A stretch of DNA of 64,000 nucleotides, taken from the NCBI RefSeq assembly GCF_012273895.1, contig NC_052122.1, forward strand, positions 10,974,001-11,038,000, given 5' to 3'. The translations under genes and the position numbers were made by a program. The notes beneath the pieces are model-generated. The model searched no databases and had not been told where the DNA came from. It saw only the letters and a list, made by a program, of their open reading frames with translations. Shown here in pieces: positions 1 through 13,000 of the stretch (position 1 is its first letter; every line of letters starts with the position of its first letter). The stretch is from Zerene cesonia. Lineage: Eukaryota; Arthropoda; Insecta; Lepidoptera; Pieridae.

Positions 1-1169
1 ATAGTATTTAATACAGATAAGGTAAAATTAAATGGAACATAAGTTATTGATAATAAATTCTTTAAAGGTCAGGAATGTCTGTTCTAGAGTATTCTACCTT
101 TATCGGTGTATCTGGTGATAATCATTTGAGTCTCAAATAAAAAACGTCAATAATAAATGTCACTAAATTATAAAAATATAAAATGAATCGCAACTATGGG
201 CAATAAACAGCTATTTTAACATGTTCTTGAACATTAATAATTTCTACGTAGAATGTATTCTGATATGTGGTTATTGTGAGTGTGTTAAACATATGACAAT
301 GAATATACATATTAACATTTAAACTGGTTATGCAACTTTGTAAAAGCTATATAATTTATTGATTTCATATATTTTAAGTATGTAAAAAACCTCATAGGAG
401 TTTCAGACAAGAATAATTAATATTCCCTTCCAGTCTCCATTCAGAGTAGTTGGAATATACATTACATTAGAATTCTTGTTTGTTGATCTATATATTTTCT
501 TCATTATAATTTGCTTTACTTAATATCTACAGAGAATTTCCTATTATTTGCATGGATAAAATTCTGATGTAGAAAATATATCCATAACAACTAAGTTTTA
601 AACAAAAAAATTTGGTAATAAATTGATGATGTTTACAGTAAATTTTGGATGTTACAAACCTTTAAGTTTGCAATTTACATATGTAATATGCAGTTAATAA
701 ATTATTAAGCCAACAAAAAAGTAAATGATAGGTATAACATTGTTATTATATCTCTCTATGATATAGGTTTAATTATATGGTGTTCATTTTATGTAAAGCA
801 GATTATAATATTAAAAGTATTAATACTATAAAAATTGGATAATTTCTATAAAAAGGGCCATTTATTTCATTGACCATATAAAAAATAAAAATTTCAAACA
901 ATAGAATTGTAAAGATTATACAACAATCATAAAATCTAAATTGACCTGATCATTACACTATGTCAGTACAGAGCAATGACAACTATTTCAATGTGTTATT
1001 TGCCTTTTCTTAAGATGTGACAAAAGCAAGATAAATTTTTCCCACATTACACAGTCACCTTCACTTCGGCTATATAAAATCGAATTCGTTACAAGGACAT
1101 TTATTAGTCATATCCGTAAATAAAATTCACAATTCTCAGGTCAGCTACTTATTTTACGTGGTTACTTAC
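1..1169 (-). other. Intron of the LITAF-like gene (continues off the window)
   Basis: AT-rich sequence downstream of the donor at 1169. I looked on the minus strand for the cysteine-rich LITAF exon and saw none, so the remaining exons probably lie beyond position 1. No repeat recognised. Confidence 0.5.
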
Positions 1170-1308
1170 TAGTTCGATATTGCGGAGTATAGGGACTGGA
1201 AGGACCCACACCCCCAACAGCCTGTGAATAACTCGGCGGAGCCGCGGGAGGAGCTTGCATGTGGCCGTTGCTCCACCCGTACGGTGGCGGATTTCCATTC
1301 TTCTCCAT
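1170..1308 (-). CDS. LITAF-like protein, first coding exon (partial gene)
   Basis: The ATG at 1308 opens 46 codons plus one base, ending at a consensus donor (GTAAGT, 1169-1164). The peptide begins MEKNGNPPPY and holds a second WW-binding motif, PPSY, at residues 24-27, followed by SQAVGGVGPSSPYTPQY. This proline-rich, PPxY-containing N-terminus is what insect LITAF (lipopolysaccharide-induced TNF-alpha factor homolog) proteins carry ahead of their cysteine-rich, membrane-inserted zinc domain. In that family the PPxY motifs recruit NEDD4-type ubiquitin ligases at late endosomes. The diagnostic CxxC...HxCPxC domain is not in the window, because the gene runs off the left edge, so the family call rests on the N-terminus alone. 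The purine context (AAAATGG) supports the start. Transcription is divergent from parvin. Confidence 0.62.
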
Positions 1309-3153
1309 TTTCAACCTTTAACATTAAACACTAGTTACAGCTAAGCACATCTAATTTCTACTCCTCTTGTGTTGCAAAATAGTTCAGTAGCTATTTTTAG
1401 GCATGATTCCATCAACCAATCGAGGGCAGATGTTAGCAGTTTTGTAACAACATGCTTGTTTACAGTTAACAATGTGTGATAAAAACAATATACTAACAGA
1501 GATGGGTAGTCTCTATAGGCAGAAATACAATGTTTCAAAATAGATGTTCGGTTAAGTCGCAAAAAATTAAAAGATGCTTCACAATAATTATAAATTAATT
1601 AAGGTCGATATTTTTGCACTGACGGTAGTAGTTGACTACCTACTCCTCACTAAAACGGAAAATCTAGCTCTGACACTTGATTATTGACAGATCAGACAGA
1701 TCACTGATCAAAGATGACAGCGACAGATCACGTTAAATTGACCACAGACAAATCAAAGATACAATTCTTGGAACGATATTATAACTTCCTGTCTACCTGT
1801 TAAAGTTTAAATTTAAAAAACAAAGCGCGAAAACATCCGATGCAATAGTGAGTTTTTGCAGAGCTTATTTAATTTTAATTTAAATTTATTGATTTTTATT
1901 ATATTTTTCTATATCAAAATTGATCATTATGTAAATATTTATGATACATATTTTGCATTATTTTAATTCACGTATTTCATAGAGTAGCATTGGCAAATAT
2001 AATAGGAATAAAAAGTTTAAAAGGTTCTATAATTTATGATAGGGAAGCGCTTGACTACCATCTCGCCTACTGGTAAGCGTAGATGGAGTCTAGGATGGAG
2101 CGCGCTTTTCTAGAAGGTACCTGTTCACCCTACCTTTGAAGATCACCCGTCAGGGTACACAGACTCAGGAAGCATGTTCCAGTCCTTTGCGGTTCGAATA
2201 AATAATGTAGAGTCAAACCGCTTAGTCCGGGTACTGTGAACGTCCGCCGTAAAGCGGTGACTAGAGTCTGTACGCCTCGACGACCGATGGAAGAATAGGG
2301 ATGGTGGAATCAAGTTGTGTAATTCCGCAGCGCATTCTCCAAAGAGAATCCGATAAAAGACCGATAGACTAGCCACTCTGCGGCGAAGAGCGAGGCTCTG
2401 TAGTCTTTTGCCTACCAGATCATCGTCATTTATGAGCTTTTTAGCTTGCCTCTCTATCGCCTCAAGCATCTCCAGATATTTGGCAGAACCATCCCAGAGG
2501 TGAGAGCAGTATTCCACGCACGACAGGACTTGTGCTTGATACATATTGAACAGCTGTCCCGGGCTGAAATACTGTCTCAGCTTCGCCAGAATACCAAGCT
2601 TTTATGAGGCTACTAGGGCTTTTGATTCAATTTATGAACCAAAGTTGAGAGTAGACGTTAAGGTGATACCAAAAAGTTCGAGGTGCTCGGTTATCACTGC
2701 ACTGAGTAGGTCATTCGCTTAAAGATACTTAGTACCCTTACTATGCCTCCCACCACGACAATAAATTAAGAATACTATTAGAACGATCTAATCCAAAAAA
2801 AAAAGAGAGAAGAAAAGCATACCTTTAGTGAAAATATATCAAATTGGTAACATTTATGGGCCTGGGCTTAAAGGTCTCGTAGCCAGACATAAAATCGTAA
2901 AAGAAAAATATACCTGTTTACATAGATGTTTACGTCATTCTCTTCATTTTTATAAATAAGCCATGAAAGACGTGATTGTATAAAATTGTTTTTATTTGTT
3001 TTGAATTAACGTATTTACTTTATTTGCAGTTTTTATAATTTTAGATCGAGTAATATCTGAAGTAAAGTATTTATTACTTGCAACTTATTGCTCCGATATT
3101 TTTGTACGTTCCTATTGCTCCTGTGATTCATATGAGGTAATTTTTCCTCAGAA
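1309..3153. other. Divergent intergenic region between LITAF-like and parvin
   Basis: It should hold both promoters and 5' UTRs, since the two start codons face away from each other 1.85 kb apart. No clear TATA box was identified. A dead retrotransposon fragment occupies about 2080-2720. The stretch just before the parvin ATG reads tttttcctcag|aaATG, a good splice acceptor ending 3 bases before the start codon. Another acceptor-like tract (tttatttgcag) ends near 3029. Parvin may therefore have a 5' UTR intron. Confidence 0.45.
2080..2720 (-). pseudogene. Degenerate non-LTR retrotransposon reverse-transcriptase 3' fragment
   Basis: The minus strand encodes the C-terminal end of a Jockey/CR1-like reverse transcriptase polyprotein: an upstream segment resembling ITEHLELFGITL, then VLSCVEYCSHLWDGSAKY, a block around RQAKKLINDDDLVGKRLQSL, then SVFYRILFGECAAEL and NMLPESVYPD. 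The tail FKGRVNRYLLEKRAPS is in another frame after a one-base shift near 2130. In-frame stops interrupt the segment upstream of 2544 (in the FGS-IESK and VAS-KLG regions). It is a 5'-truncated dead copy, as usual for target-primed insertion. The clade (Jockey versus CR1) cannot be fixed from this length. Confidence 0.85.
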
Positions 3154-3271
3154 ATGTCGTCGCCACGCCCCAAATCCCCTCGAACTCCAGTATTGCCTAA
3201 AAAAGAAGAAAAGGAAGAGTCTTTTTGGGATAAAATTGGTACTATTGGTCGCAAAAAGCGCATAAAAGAAG
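3154..3271 (+). CDS. parvin: parvin coding exon 1
   Basis: Residues 1-39 plus one base. Start MSSPRPKSPRTP; ends ...GRKKRIKE at donor gtatgt (3272). The phase-1 junction completes a valine with exon 2. This is the only ATG consistent with the family N-terminus. Confidence 0.93.
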
Positions 3272-6200
3272 GTATGTTGCATGACCCTAATACTTGCGTG
3301 GGATGCCAGAATTAGATCATGATTGGGCCATGTGTGGCGTGTGTTGGGCTTAATTGTTTTATTTTTTTGATATTTTTCATTTTTCTAGTGCAAGAGGTTC
3401 AGGCAGAAGGTAAATTTGCCATAGATTCGCCAGGAAGTCCAACGGCACCAGAAATCCCGCCAGAAGAATACAGTCTACGTGAGTTGTATTTACTGTAATG
3501 AGTTGGCAATTAAAATAGTAAAATAAAATAAAGAAAATTAAAAAGAGTATACATACATATCAATTTTACATATTAATTTAGTTAAATTTTTGCCATAGGT
3601 AAATTTGGTATTAAAGTTTTAACATTATTTGTATGTGTATATTTGACCGGATTTATTTAGTAGAATGGAATAGTATCTGCAGAGACAGTTTTTCTATTTT
3701 CGGTGTTCTTCTAGTCTTTCAATTGACTTCTTAAATTAAACTTAAAGGACCAAACTTAACTTCAACAAAATACGGTGCCATGTCAGTTTTCCCCAATTTT
3801 TTGTTTATAAATCAAATTATATATAATGTTGTTACATTGCTGGTTATAGAAGCTCACACTGCACATTGATTATTCCTTTTCTACTATGTGCTAATTTAAA
3901 TGATTTTGTATAATGTATACAATTTCCCACTAACATGCATTGGAATCTTACTAGTTTCTTGTTACTGGTCAATACCAGTACAATATACTGGCTGAGTACC
4001 AACTCTTTATTTTGTGTCCGTTGGGTATCACCCAACATTATTTTAAGGCTGGTTATCATAACCAACCTTATTAAATATTTACAAAATTTGAATCATAAAA
4101 TACAATTTGTAACTTTAACCAAATAACTTTTGAATGCTGTTGTAACCTTCCAATAGATGACAACGAAGAGAGAGCAATAATAGAGCCCAGGTCGCTCGAG
4201 GACCCCAGAGTGAAGGAGTTGATCCAAGTCCTCATTGACTGGATTAATGATGAATTGGCTGCACAGAGGATCATCGTAAAAGACATAAGCGAGGATTTGT
4301 ATGATGGACAAGTACTGCAGAAGCTTCTAGAAAAGCTGACAGAGACCAAGTTGGATGTGCCGGAGGTGACACAGAGCGAAGAGGGGCAGAGACAGAAGTT
4401 GGCTGTAGTTTTGAGAGATGTTAATAGGGTCAGTTATGTTAGAGCTTGATATATACTGTATGATTTACTGCATATGTACATTTTTAGGTATTTTAATATT
4501 TCTTGATTTTGGTTTTCTTAAATAGCCTATTTGTCTTACCAAGTGACATGCTCGTAACAAAATAATGTTATAAATTAGTGGCATATTTTTATAAAAGCAA
4601 AGTGAAATTTTTAACTATCAGACTGATTTCTTAGTTAGTAACATGGTTGCCTTTGAGTAAAATCTTAATGTTTTGTTAAGACCTGGTAATTTCAAAAAAT
4701 GAACAATGATCACAAAACTGTTTGGACTTTTATAATTCAGAGTTGTTAAATCATAGGTTTTACTAAAAAAAATCTCTTAGTCAAAGCCAATGGTCAGTCA
4801 AAGACACCTGGGGGTCTCTGTGGCAGGGATGATGGTGTAGAATGTTTGAAGTACTTCCTGAGATCAGTGTGTTCATACAAACCGACAAGTTTATATTATT
4901 AGTTTATAAAAAGCCGATCACCCCACCCTGATTTTTGAACACCAGGTGTTGTACGGCACATCGAAACCGGTGCAGCAGTGGAGCGTGGACTCGGTGCACT
5001 CCAAGAATGTGGTGTCCATATTGCACCTGCTGGTAGCACTGGCGCGCCACTTCCGGGCGCCGATCCGTCTGCCAGAGAATGTCAGCGTGAATGTCGTTGT
5101 TGTTAAGAAGGATGCGCCTAATCAGCTGTCGCATCGGTGAGGATCTTTTCTAAACAGATGCCCTCGCTGAGTTATAATGTTTTTAGGTTTTCAAGTACTG
5201 TTTTTAGCCGTGGATTGAAAATGGAATAAGTGTATTGTGTTTGATGTTAAACTAAAATAAGGTTCTTTTGGGCATTTGATACACATGCTTTTTAAAATTA
5301 TTGTGGACATTATGTACTGTCAAAGTTTTATGTGATTTATAATTTGTTCAATAAATTATTTTTATTATGTATTTTTTTATTGTGAAAGTTTAAATTATTG
5401 CAAATGTTGCAACCTGCAATGTTGCGGTTCCCCGTTCGGGTATTACTATAATACATTATACTATTTAGATAATAAAATGGCGGTCGATTTCTCCAAAACT
5501 TCTTTAATACAGCGAAAGTTATGCATATTACGTCCAGTTAGAGGGGGTAGGCGGGAGGGCATTCGTTTCTTTTTATTGCACAGGTTACATTTCACTAGCC
5601 ACTAAGGGTACTTTTAGTGGAACCAATAAAATTGCTTAACACTGGTAAATTACAGCACATACATCGAAGACATAACAACGACGTACGACGACCTCGGCAT
5701 GAAGTGCGAGCGCGACGCGTTCGACGCACTGTTCGACCACGCGCCGGACAAACTGCAAGTCGTTAAGAAGGTGACTTGTTGGATCATACGTTTTAGTGAT
5801 TTTAATAATTTCCTGTAAAGTGTGTTAATCAGTGATAATCAGGTTATTGAAAAATAAAATTATGTATGGTGAGAGACCAAGCAGGAATATTTTTAGCGAT
5901 CCCGTGTGGGCGGGAAGCTATTATCATAATAAAAAAAAAAATCCTCTGTAATTCGAGGTACCTAAGCTGCAATTTTCTAATGTGTAAAACTTGTATGAAA
6001 CATAGAACAAGTAAGCGAGTAATTTTTATGCCCATTTAAAATTTTAAACGGGCACAGACAATACGTTCATACCTCCTATGAAGAAATAACGACCTTTTAA
6101 TTTGCAAATATATAAGAGTTCCTATATTATATTTCTTAAATCAATCTATCAGAATCGAGTTCTAAGTTAGCAAGCCTTAGCAAAAAAATATAGGAAATAA

Positions 6201-7063
6201 CTAAAAAGTCCATACGCACTCCACAGTCGCTGATAACATTCGTGAACAAGCACCTCAGCAAGGTGAACCTGGAGGTCCTCGATCTAGACTCGCAGTTCCA
6301 CGACGGCGTGTACCTGGTGCTGCTGATGGGTCTACTGGAGGGCTTCTTCGTGCCGCTGTTCGACTTCCACCTGACCCCGCAGGACTTCGACCAGAAGGTC
6401 CATAATGTGTCCTTCGCATTTGAGCTGATGCAAGATGTGGGTTTGGCAAAGCCGAAAGCTAGACCAGAAGGTTGGTAACCCTACGCTGCTAGTAATGTTA
6501 ATTATATTGTTTCTCGTGCGAATTGTAAAAGTTAAAAGTTAAAAGTCGTTTAGCTGCTGATTTTTTTGATCCATGGCGCGAAATTTCCAAAGTTTTTCTT
6601 TCATGAAACCTTCTTTCCATCAATAACAAACACACAGAAAAATAAACCGGTCGGTTAACGCGTGATGCTTCTAATAGAAGTAGATAATAGATAGATACTA
6701 CCTCCTTACTACACAGTCTCACAAGTAGTAACTTGCTATAGTTATTTTTTTTCATTACTTGGCCTGGTTGGCACCGATTTCGAATACATGAGTGGGTAGC
6801 GCATATAGTAATTATATTTTTCGCTTTTGAGTCGGTAAAAGTTTTTTTTTTGAGCTTTTTCCTTGTTAAGTCGCTGTCGCATTGGGTTGTAACCTGTAAT
6901 GGCATGAGATTTGGATAAATTTTGATAAAAAAAACTAAAATTGTTAAAAATAACTATAATGCTTACATTTCTATTTTATTTTGCAGATATCGTGAATCTA
7001 GATCTGAAATCTACACTCAGGGTTTTGTACAATCTATTCACAAAGTACAAGAATATGGCGTAA
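3154..7063 (+). CDS. parvin: Parvin (actopaxin/affixin family), complete seven-exon CDS
   Basis: Joined exons 3154-3271, 3389-3478, 4157-4428, 4946-5136, 5656-5770, 6227-6470 and 6987-7063 give 1107 bases, 368 codons plus stop, close to the 364-372 residues of vertebrate parvins. All junctions are GT..AG and keep frame. The basic N-terminus (SSPRPKSPRTPVLPKKEE, then IGRKKRIKE) is followed by calponin-homology domain 1 (about residues 88-195; VKELIQVLIDWIND, IIVKDISEDLYDGQVLQKL) and CH2 (about 255-365; LITFVNKHL, DGVYLVLLMGLLEGFFVPL), ending DLKSTLRVLYNLFTKYKNMA. In the family, parvin joins integrin-linked kinase and PINCH in the IPP complex, where CH2 binds the ILK pseudokinase domain and paxillin LD motifs, linking integrins to actin at muscle attachments. 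Insects normally have one parvin gene. It is head to head with the LITAF-like gene and convergent with EVI5. Confidence 0.97.
3389..3478 (+). CDS. parvin: parvin coding exon 2
   Basis: 90 bases, phase 1 in and out. Encodes the acidic/proline linker QEVQAEGKFAIDSPGSP... ahead of CH1. Acceptor tttttctag, donor gtgagt. The intron before it is only 117 bases. Confidence 0.93.
4157..4428 (+). CDS. parvin: parvin coding exon 3 (first part of CH1)
   Basis: 272 bases. Encodes residues 70-160, from HDNEERAIIEP to LAVVLRDVNR, including the CH1 signature WINDELAAQRIIVKDISEDL. The donor is GTCAGT, slightly off consensus, and the open frame runs a few codons into the intron before stopping. Confidence 0.95.
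4946..5136 (+). CDS. parvin: parvin coding exon 4 (end of CH1)
   Basis: 191 bases, from VLYGTSKPVQQWSVDSVHS to NQLSH. Completes CH1 (HLLVALARHFRAPIRLPENV). Ends in phase 2 at donor gtgagg. Clearly GC-richer than the flanking introns. Confidence 0.95.
5656..5770 (+). CDS. parvin: parvin coding exon 5 (inter-CH linker)
   Basis: 115 bases, starting in the split arginine codon. Encodes YIEDITTTYDDLGMKCERD then AFDALFDHAPDKLQVVKK, the conserved lead-in to CH2. Donor gtgact. Confidence 0.95.
6227..6470 (+). CDS. parvin: parvin coding exon 6 (CH2)
   Basis: 244 bases. Carries most of CH2 (SLITFVNKHLSKVNLEVLDL ... NVSFAFELMQDVGLAKPKAR), the ILK- and paxillin-binding domain in this family. Donor gttggt is weak, but the next exon joins in frame to make PEDIVN, a fully conserved junction. 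Confidence 0.96.
6987..7063 (+). CDS. parvin: parvin coding exon 7 (C-terminus)
   Basis: 77 bases after acceptor tattttgcag. Encodes DIVNLDLKSTLRVLYNLF then TKYKNMA and stop TAA (7061-7063), matching the family C-terminus residue for residue in length. Confidence 0.96.
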
Positions 7064-10000
7064 CTGAATTCATTTAGAAATTTGCCATCACCTTAAATAG
7101 TTTAACATTGACTAATGTTAATGAAATTAATTTTATATCGTGTTCAATTTTATTAACATAACTGTATCTGCTTAAGCTAACAATGAAATTATATAAATGT
7201 TTTATTTTATGTGAAAGTGTAATTTATTAACAATCGTATTATGTGCCTTATGTAATATAATATTACTAAGAGTCATGCGTTTTATTTCTGCAAAAGGTAC
7301 AAACACCCTAAGTATTTCGATAAAATATTGCTTTTAGTTTAGTCAAGTATCCATTTGCTATTTGTTAACATAATCTGCTAAAGCGAAAGTGCGCGTATAT
7401 TTTGTGTGTACATTTTTAGCTCAATAGAAAATGATGAAATTTGGTGAACATAGCGTATTTTGAATTGTATATTGTGCATACTAGCTTTTGCCCGCGGCTT
7501 TGCGCGACATAAATTCGTAGTAGTTTAATAGATATTATTATACATATAATATAAATATAAATCTTCCTCGTGAAGCACTCTATCTATTTAAAAAACCCCA
7601 TCAAAATCCGTTGCATACTTTTTAAAGATTTAAGCATATATAGGGGCAGACAAAGCGACTTTGTTTTATACTATGTAGTGAAGTGACAATTTCAACAAAT
7701 GTGTGGTGAATAAATGTAAAATATACATACTGGCACATTACAAAAATAGATGGGTCAAATGACCCACCAGATGACCTGCCTTGAACTAGGACCATAAAAT
7801 AATAGCATAGCTGTGTATGACGTCATTGGTGAGGTGTCCAACTGAGTATTGGAGAGTTATAGGTAGAGGTAAAATAGAGGAAAGAGTTAGGAGAGGTAGG
7901 AGTTTCGGTAATTTAATGTATCACGGCGCACCATTCCATCGATAGGATCATGAAATATAATAGTCTAGGAGGAACCAGCGCATGAGCACCGAAAACGATT
8001 CCAGCTCAATTTGATGGAAGAAATACTTGCTGCCATGAGCATGTTATTTAATCAATAGCGAGGAATTTTTGTTTTTTATGTGGTCAATTTTTTATAGAAA
8101 TACAAATAAAAAAATCCCATGACTCTAGACGAAGTTAATATTTCAAGAGATATGTCAAATAAAACATTTGAATTTTTCACGGTTCGAATTATCTGGGCCC
8201 ATGAAAACGTACTTAAAAATATTCAATATAAACAGATAAATACTACATAAAGGATAATAATGATTACTTAATAATATTTTAAAAAGTATAGTTGAAACAA
8301 AAATAAAATAAGAAAAGAACCAAAAATTTATCACGATTTCTTTAAAATCTATCCAAAATTTCTAATTATTTATTTCATTCTTTAAATGATTGTCTTAAAC
8401 TATTTGTGATTGGAACACTCCTTGTAAGCAAAAAAAAGTGCTTGTGTGAGGAGGTTGCGCTCTTCCATTTAATATTTTAGGTGTAGAAATAAAATATGAT
8501 AATCTATCCTCTTTATATTATGCCTTCAAACACCAATAATCGAGAAAGAACATATTATTCTCGAGGGGGAAGTATACAAAAAATAAATGCAAAATGTTTA
8601 AACAATTGCTTTATTTCCTTAAAATACAATTCAATACAGTTTGGATCTATTATAAATACATAATACGAAAATACGTGACATTATGGGGGGTCTAAAAATA
8701 TGCCGGAAACCCGATGTATAAAACTTAAGATTGCGGATTCTGCAATACATATTACTCGAAACAGTATACAGAATGGAACATTGCCACAGCACCTGAACGT
8801 AAAGAACCCTTTATTACTGTAGATAGAAAATTTAACTCATAGAAAAGGTTTTTTTAATGAAAGTAAACTGCGTTTACGCGTTTCCAGAAATTCTCTTAGC
8901 ATTCCTGTAACGCCACGTCGAAGCGGCTAAAATTCACACCTGTACTTTTATTCATTTTTATCATTACATCGATCGTTAGGGTCAATTTTAATGAAGTCTC
9001 TCTCTCTCTCAAATCCATTAATCTACAACATAGAGTACTTTCCCTTCAGGTGGCTATAGAAATTCCAGCCTGTATACACCTACTACAAAATTTTCATCTA
9101 TCGTCATTATCTATTGCAGCTGCTTAACTACGAACACGATACGAATATAACCCGTGTCCATCGAACGACGAATGAGCGATCTCAAAGTGCACTTAATTCG
9201 ATAATATATTATAGTATCTAGATTATCATAAAGTAATATCAAAATTCCCAATTCCTGAACCGTACGGTGACACCAGCCACCCGCATTGGAGTCGATTCCT
9301 GGGATTGCGATTTTCTGGACCAACTCCTTAGCGTACAAGTATGAGGTACCAGATATTACGCCGTTTCATATCACACAAAGAAAATGGTCAGAGAGAAAAT
9401 GGTCCACGCCCGGTAGAACATTGTTGTGATCGAAATTTCGCGAACTAAAATTTCGCAATTCATAGTGAACTGGTTCTTTTTTTGTTTTCGAAAGTAGAAC
9501 ATATGGGCTACTCTACTATAACTACTACAAACACACTATACGGAGACGAAATACTACACTGCCTGGCGTACATGGAAAGTGATTAAAACTAAAATGTGAT
9601 ATATTCTTACATTCAGAGTGCACATTATCTATTATAAATTCACAAGAAATCCTCCTGGATAACATGGATTTGAGCAAAGTAAAGAAGCTATTTAGAAATA
9701 AAACAATGACCTTACGCTTAAGTCGATAAATCCATGTCAGCAGTGAAAAGACCGCATTTCGTACAAAAAACCTCATCTACCTACTTAGTCTGGCTATAAA
9801 TATTGTTATATAATGAATTTTTATTGTATAAAATACCAACTGTAATGTAATACTTTATTTATTTTGTTTATATGAAGCTAATTCAAAATGATTTCCATTG
9901 GCTTTATTCAGTCCCACTTTCCTTAAAAATCAAGGGCGCAGCGTGACTGGGCGTCCTGTATCAAAATTTGTGAGGGGTCTAAAAGTATGTGATCATCAAA

Positions 10001-13000
10001 TTTGTAAACTTTGTTTAGCGAGAAACTAGTCAGTTTTTAAATTTAATAGATAATTCGCGTCGGCTGTAACATTATTTATAGCCCGACTTAACATTCCATA
10101 TAAAATTCGTTAAATATTAAATAATAATCTGAAACAGCGTTTGACCTCCTTTAATATGAATAATAAAATAAAAAACAACGGTTTCGCTATTGCACGCTGG
10201 TGGATAACCAACTAACTCGTATGCTGAGCAATAATATATTAAAAATCATTACAAATATATCGTTAAAATATGAAATCAATAAAACTTAATCTATGTACAA
10301 ACACACTAGCGGATCATGATCTGTAATTAGCCTATATAGTAAACTCTTGTATTGAATAATTATAATTACGAGGCGTGCCATGCAATAAAATAACATAAAG
10401 AATAAATACATTAAAATAACAAAAAAAAAATATATAGAATATAGTATTTATTATCAAATAATACATCGGATATATTACTATAACTTTCATCATTGCATAA
10501 ATTAAATATTTTATAGCTGCTCGATTTCTTTAAAGAATCATAAAATGATATAAACAAAATTAACGTTATATTAAAATTTATTTGCAATTATATCTAACAA
10601 ACCGTTAAACGATCGAAATGTATGCATACAGAACATATATATTATAAATTTACTGAGAGAAAATTCTTATCTGTTATTATTTATAAAGCAAAAATTCGTG
10701 TAAGCTACGCCACTTATAACTCCATACATTTATTGGATGTCTCCGCTTGAATAAAAAAGTTTAAAAACAAAAAATAAATAAAAAAAAGTCTGCCCAGGCG
10801 GAGTCAGGGCGAGCAGGTTACATAGAAAAGCAAATAAAAAGAACTTAAACGATTAAAAAATTCGCGCTAAACATAGTGCATAGATACGGTAATGAAATTT
10901 AATATTTTTTACTATAGTCCATTGATGAAATGTTAGGAAAAAATTCCTTAGCCAATATTTACGGGTAACTACTGTAAAACCAATACGCTGCGGACGGTAT
11001 AAAAATATACATTTAAAATTTTTCTTTTTAAATAATATTAAATACTAACAAAATAATTGCCACCCGTGTTCAAAGCAAAACAGGTGAGCTAAAACTGAGT
11101 TTTGCTGGAGAGAGCGCTGCTCGTCACTCAATTCCCGCATATTAAGCTCATGAACAAACTAATTACCCTTTTGTCGCTGGAATAAACTACTGTTCTCCAA
11201 TATAAATAGAGTTGAAAGTCCGTAAGCATAAAACAATGCAGACACACATTAAAATATCATAAATTCCCTGAATACTCCACGCGCGCATTCGTACTCTAAT
11301 CTAAAGCCTATTTAACTAAGTACGTGTAATACATTGAATAAATATCAAAAAGCCTTATTGAGATTGTGTGCCGGTACCCCGAATTGACGTTTCTTTTTCT
11401 CACTTATAGCCCGTGCCAATAAATGAAGGCACCATAATTTCCGCCTGTTGTCTCTCGCTTGCACCCACGCGGCTTGATATACGTGATCTCGCTCGCACTT
11501 GTGCCAATTATGACTCGTTCATTTATTCGCGCGTTATATGCTTACATACATTTAGTGCCATGGAAGTCTGTCTTTAGAGGTGATATTAAGCTCCTTATAA
11601 AAATTATTGCTCCAGTAACAAGCGTAAGCCTAATTAATAATAAAATGGAATGTATGTTAATTATATTATATGATTAAGTGAAATTGAAAAAATACTCTCA
11701 GAACATTTAACTGAAAATTAATGTATTTGAGATCAAGGGTTATATAGTTTGGCATATAGTGATCACAAGGTTCAATGAAAGAGTATGTTTAGTAGACGAT
11801 GAAGGTTCAAAACCTGTTTATTCTAATTATATTTATCGGTTACGTCAGCCGTATTTGAAGCTTAATTGCACTTTAACAACGCCGCGTGCACCGAGCCAAC
11901 GCAACTCCTGCGCATATGTCACGTAAACAATTTATATCGATAATGAAACGTGACATGTATCGAATGCGCGGGATTTACATCGAGTGCCATCCGCCGGCAG
12001 CCGTTGGTTCGGTATAGGCCGCATGAAGGCTAGGAAACGCAAAATACTAAATACGTAAATTCGTTGAACCCTATCTATTTGATTGGCATCGAGACGCTCT
12101 TGCGAGAGATAAATCCTAGTGAACTAACGAACTACTACGCATATTTAGATATTTATCAATACCGGCCGCGGCGTTCTAATCCTGCAATCAATATAAATCA
12201 TAATAATAAAATTCTTTTTATTTCATTCATAACTTTAACTTTCAATATACATAATGACGTCATAAATATTTTGTCTCGCACTTCCACCGGTACATTACTT
12301 TAGAGTGAAAGAAACAAAACATCGATGAGCAAGGGGAAACAAGATATGGAAACAATATATCAAGAATGTTTAATAACTAGGTCATTTGATAAAGTATAAA
12401 ATAGCTTTTCGCATAACATCCTGTAACACAGTTCGCCGCGGCCACCTACAATATACCAAACAATTGACTATTCCAATATACAGTAGTTAAAAAATTCCCT
12501 ACAAAACCTCTAGAGGCGTGATACAAAATCTATACCTAACCGTCTAATTTAGTTTCTATGGAATAATAATTATTGTATGCAATGTCAAAAGGCGTACACT
12601 CGGTATGTCGTTGTTGTAAATCCTGTGCGAAAGGGACAAAGTTAAGGAGAAAGCCCCGGTTGTTAATTAGACGTAATAAACACGTGATAAAATTATTAAC
12701 TTTTGTAATGAAGCGCGACCTCGTGTCTTATTGTGAATGTCAAAACCACACGAATGAATCATGATCGAATACTTTCAGTTACTTATGTGTAATTGTAACT
12801 ATAATTACATACATATTTGACATTAAATGGGTGGAACTAGCTGCGGAATGTTTAATGAAAACGCTAAAAAAGATGAAGGGACTATCACAAATAAATTATC
12901 GGATAATAAATAAGATTTATTTACATACACATTCGTTTGTATGAGTTGAAAATGAAAGAAGATTGTCTTATTCTCTCCTTACTTTAAAAGACTGAAGCCG

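Noticed and set aside
6498..6905. 135-codon minus-strand open frame
   Set aside because: Lies in parvin intron 6, antisense, low-complexity; chance.
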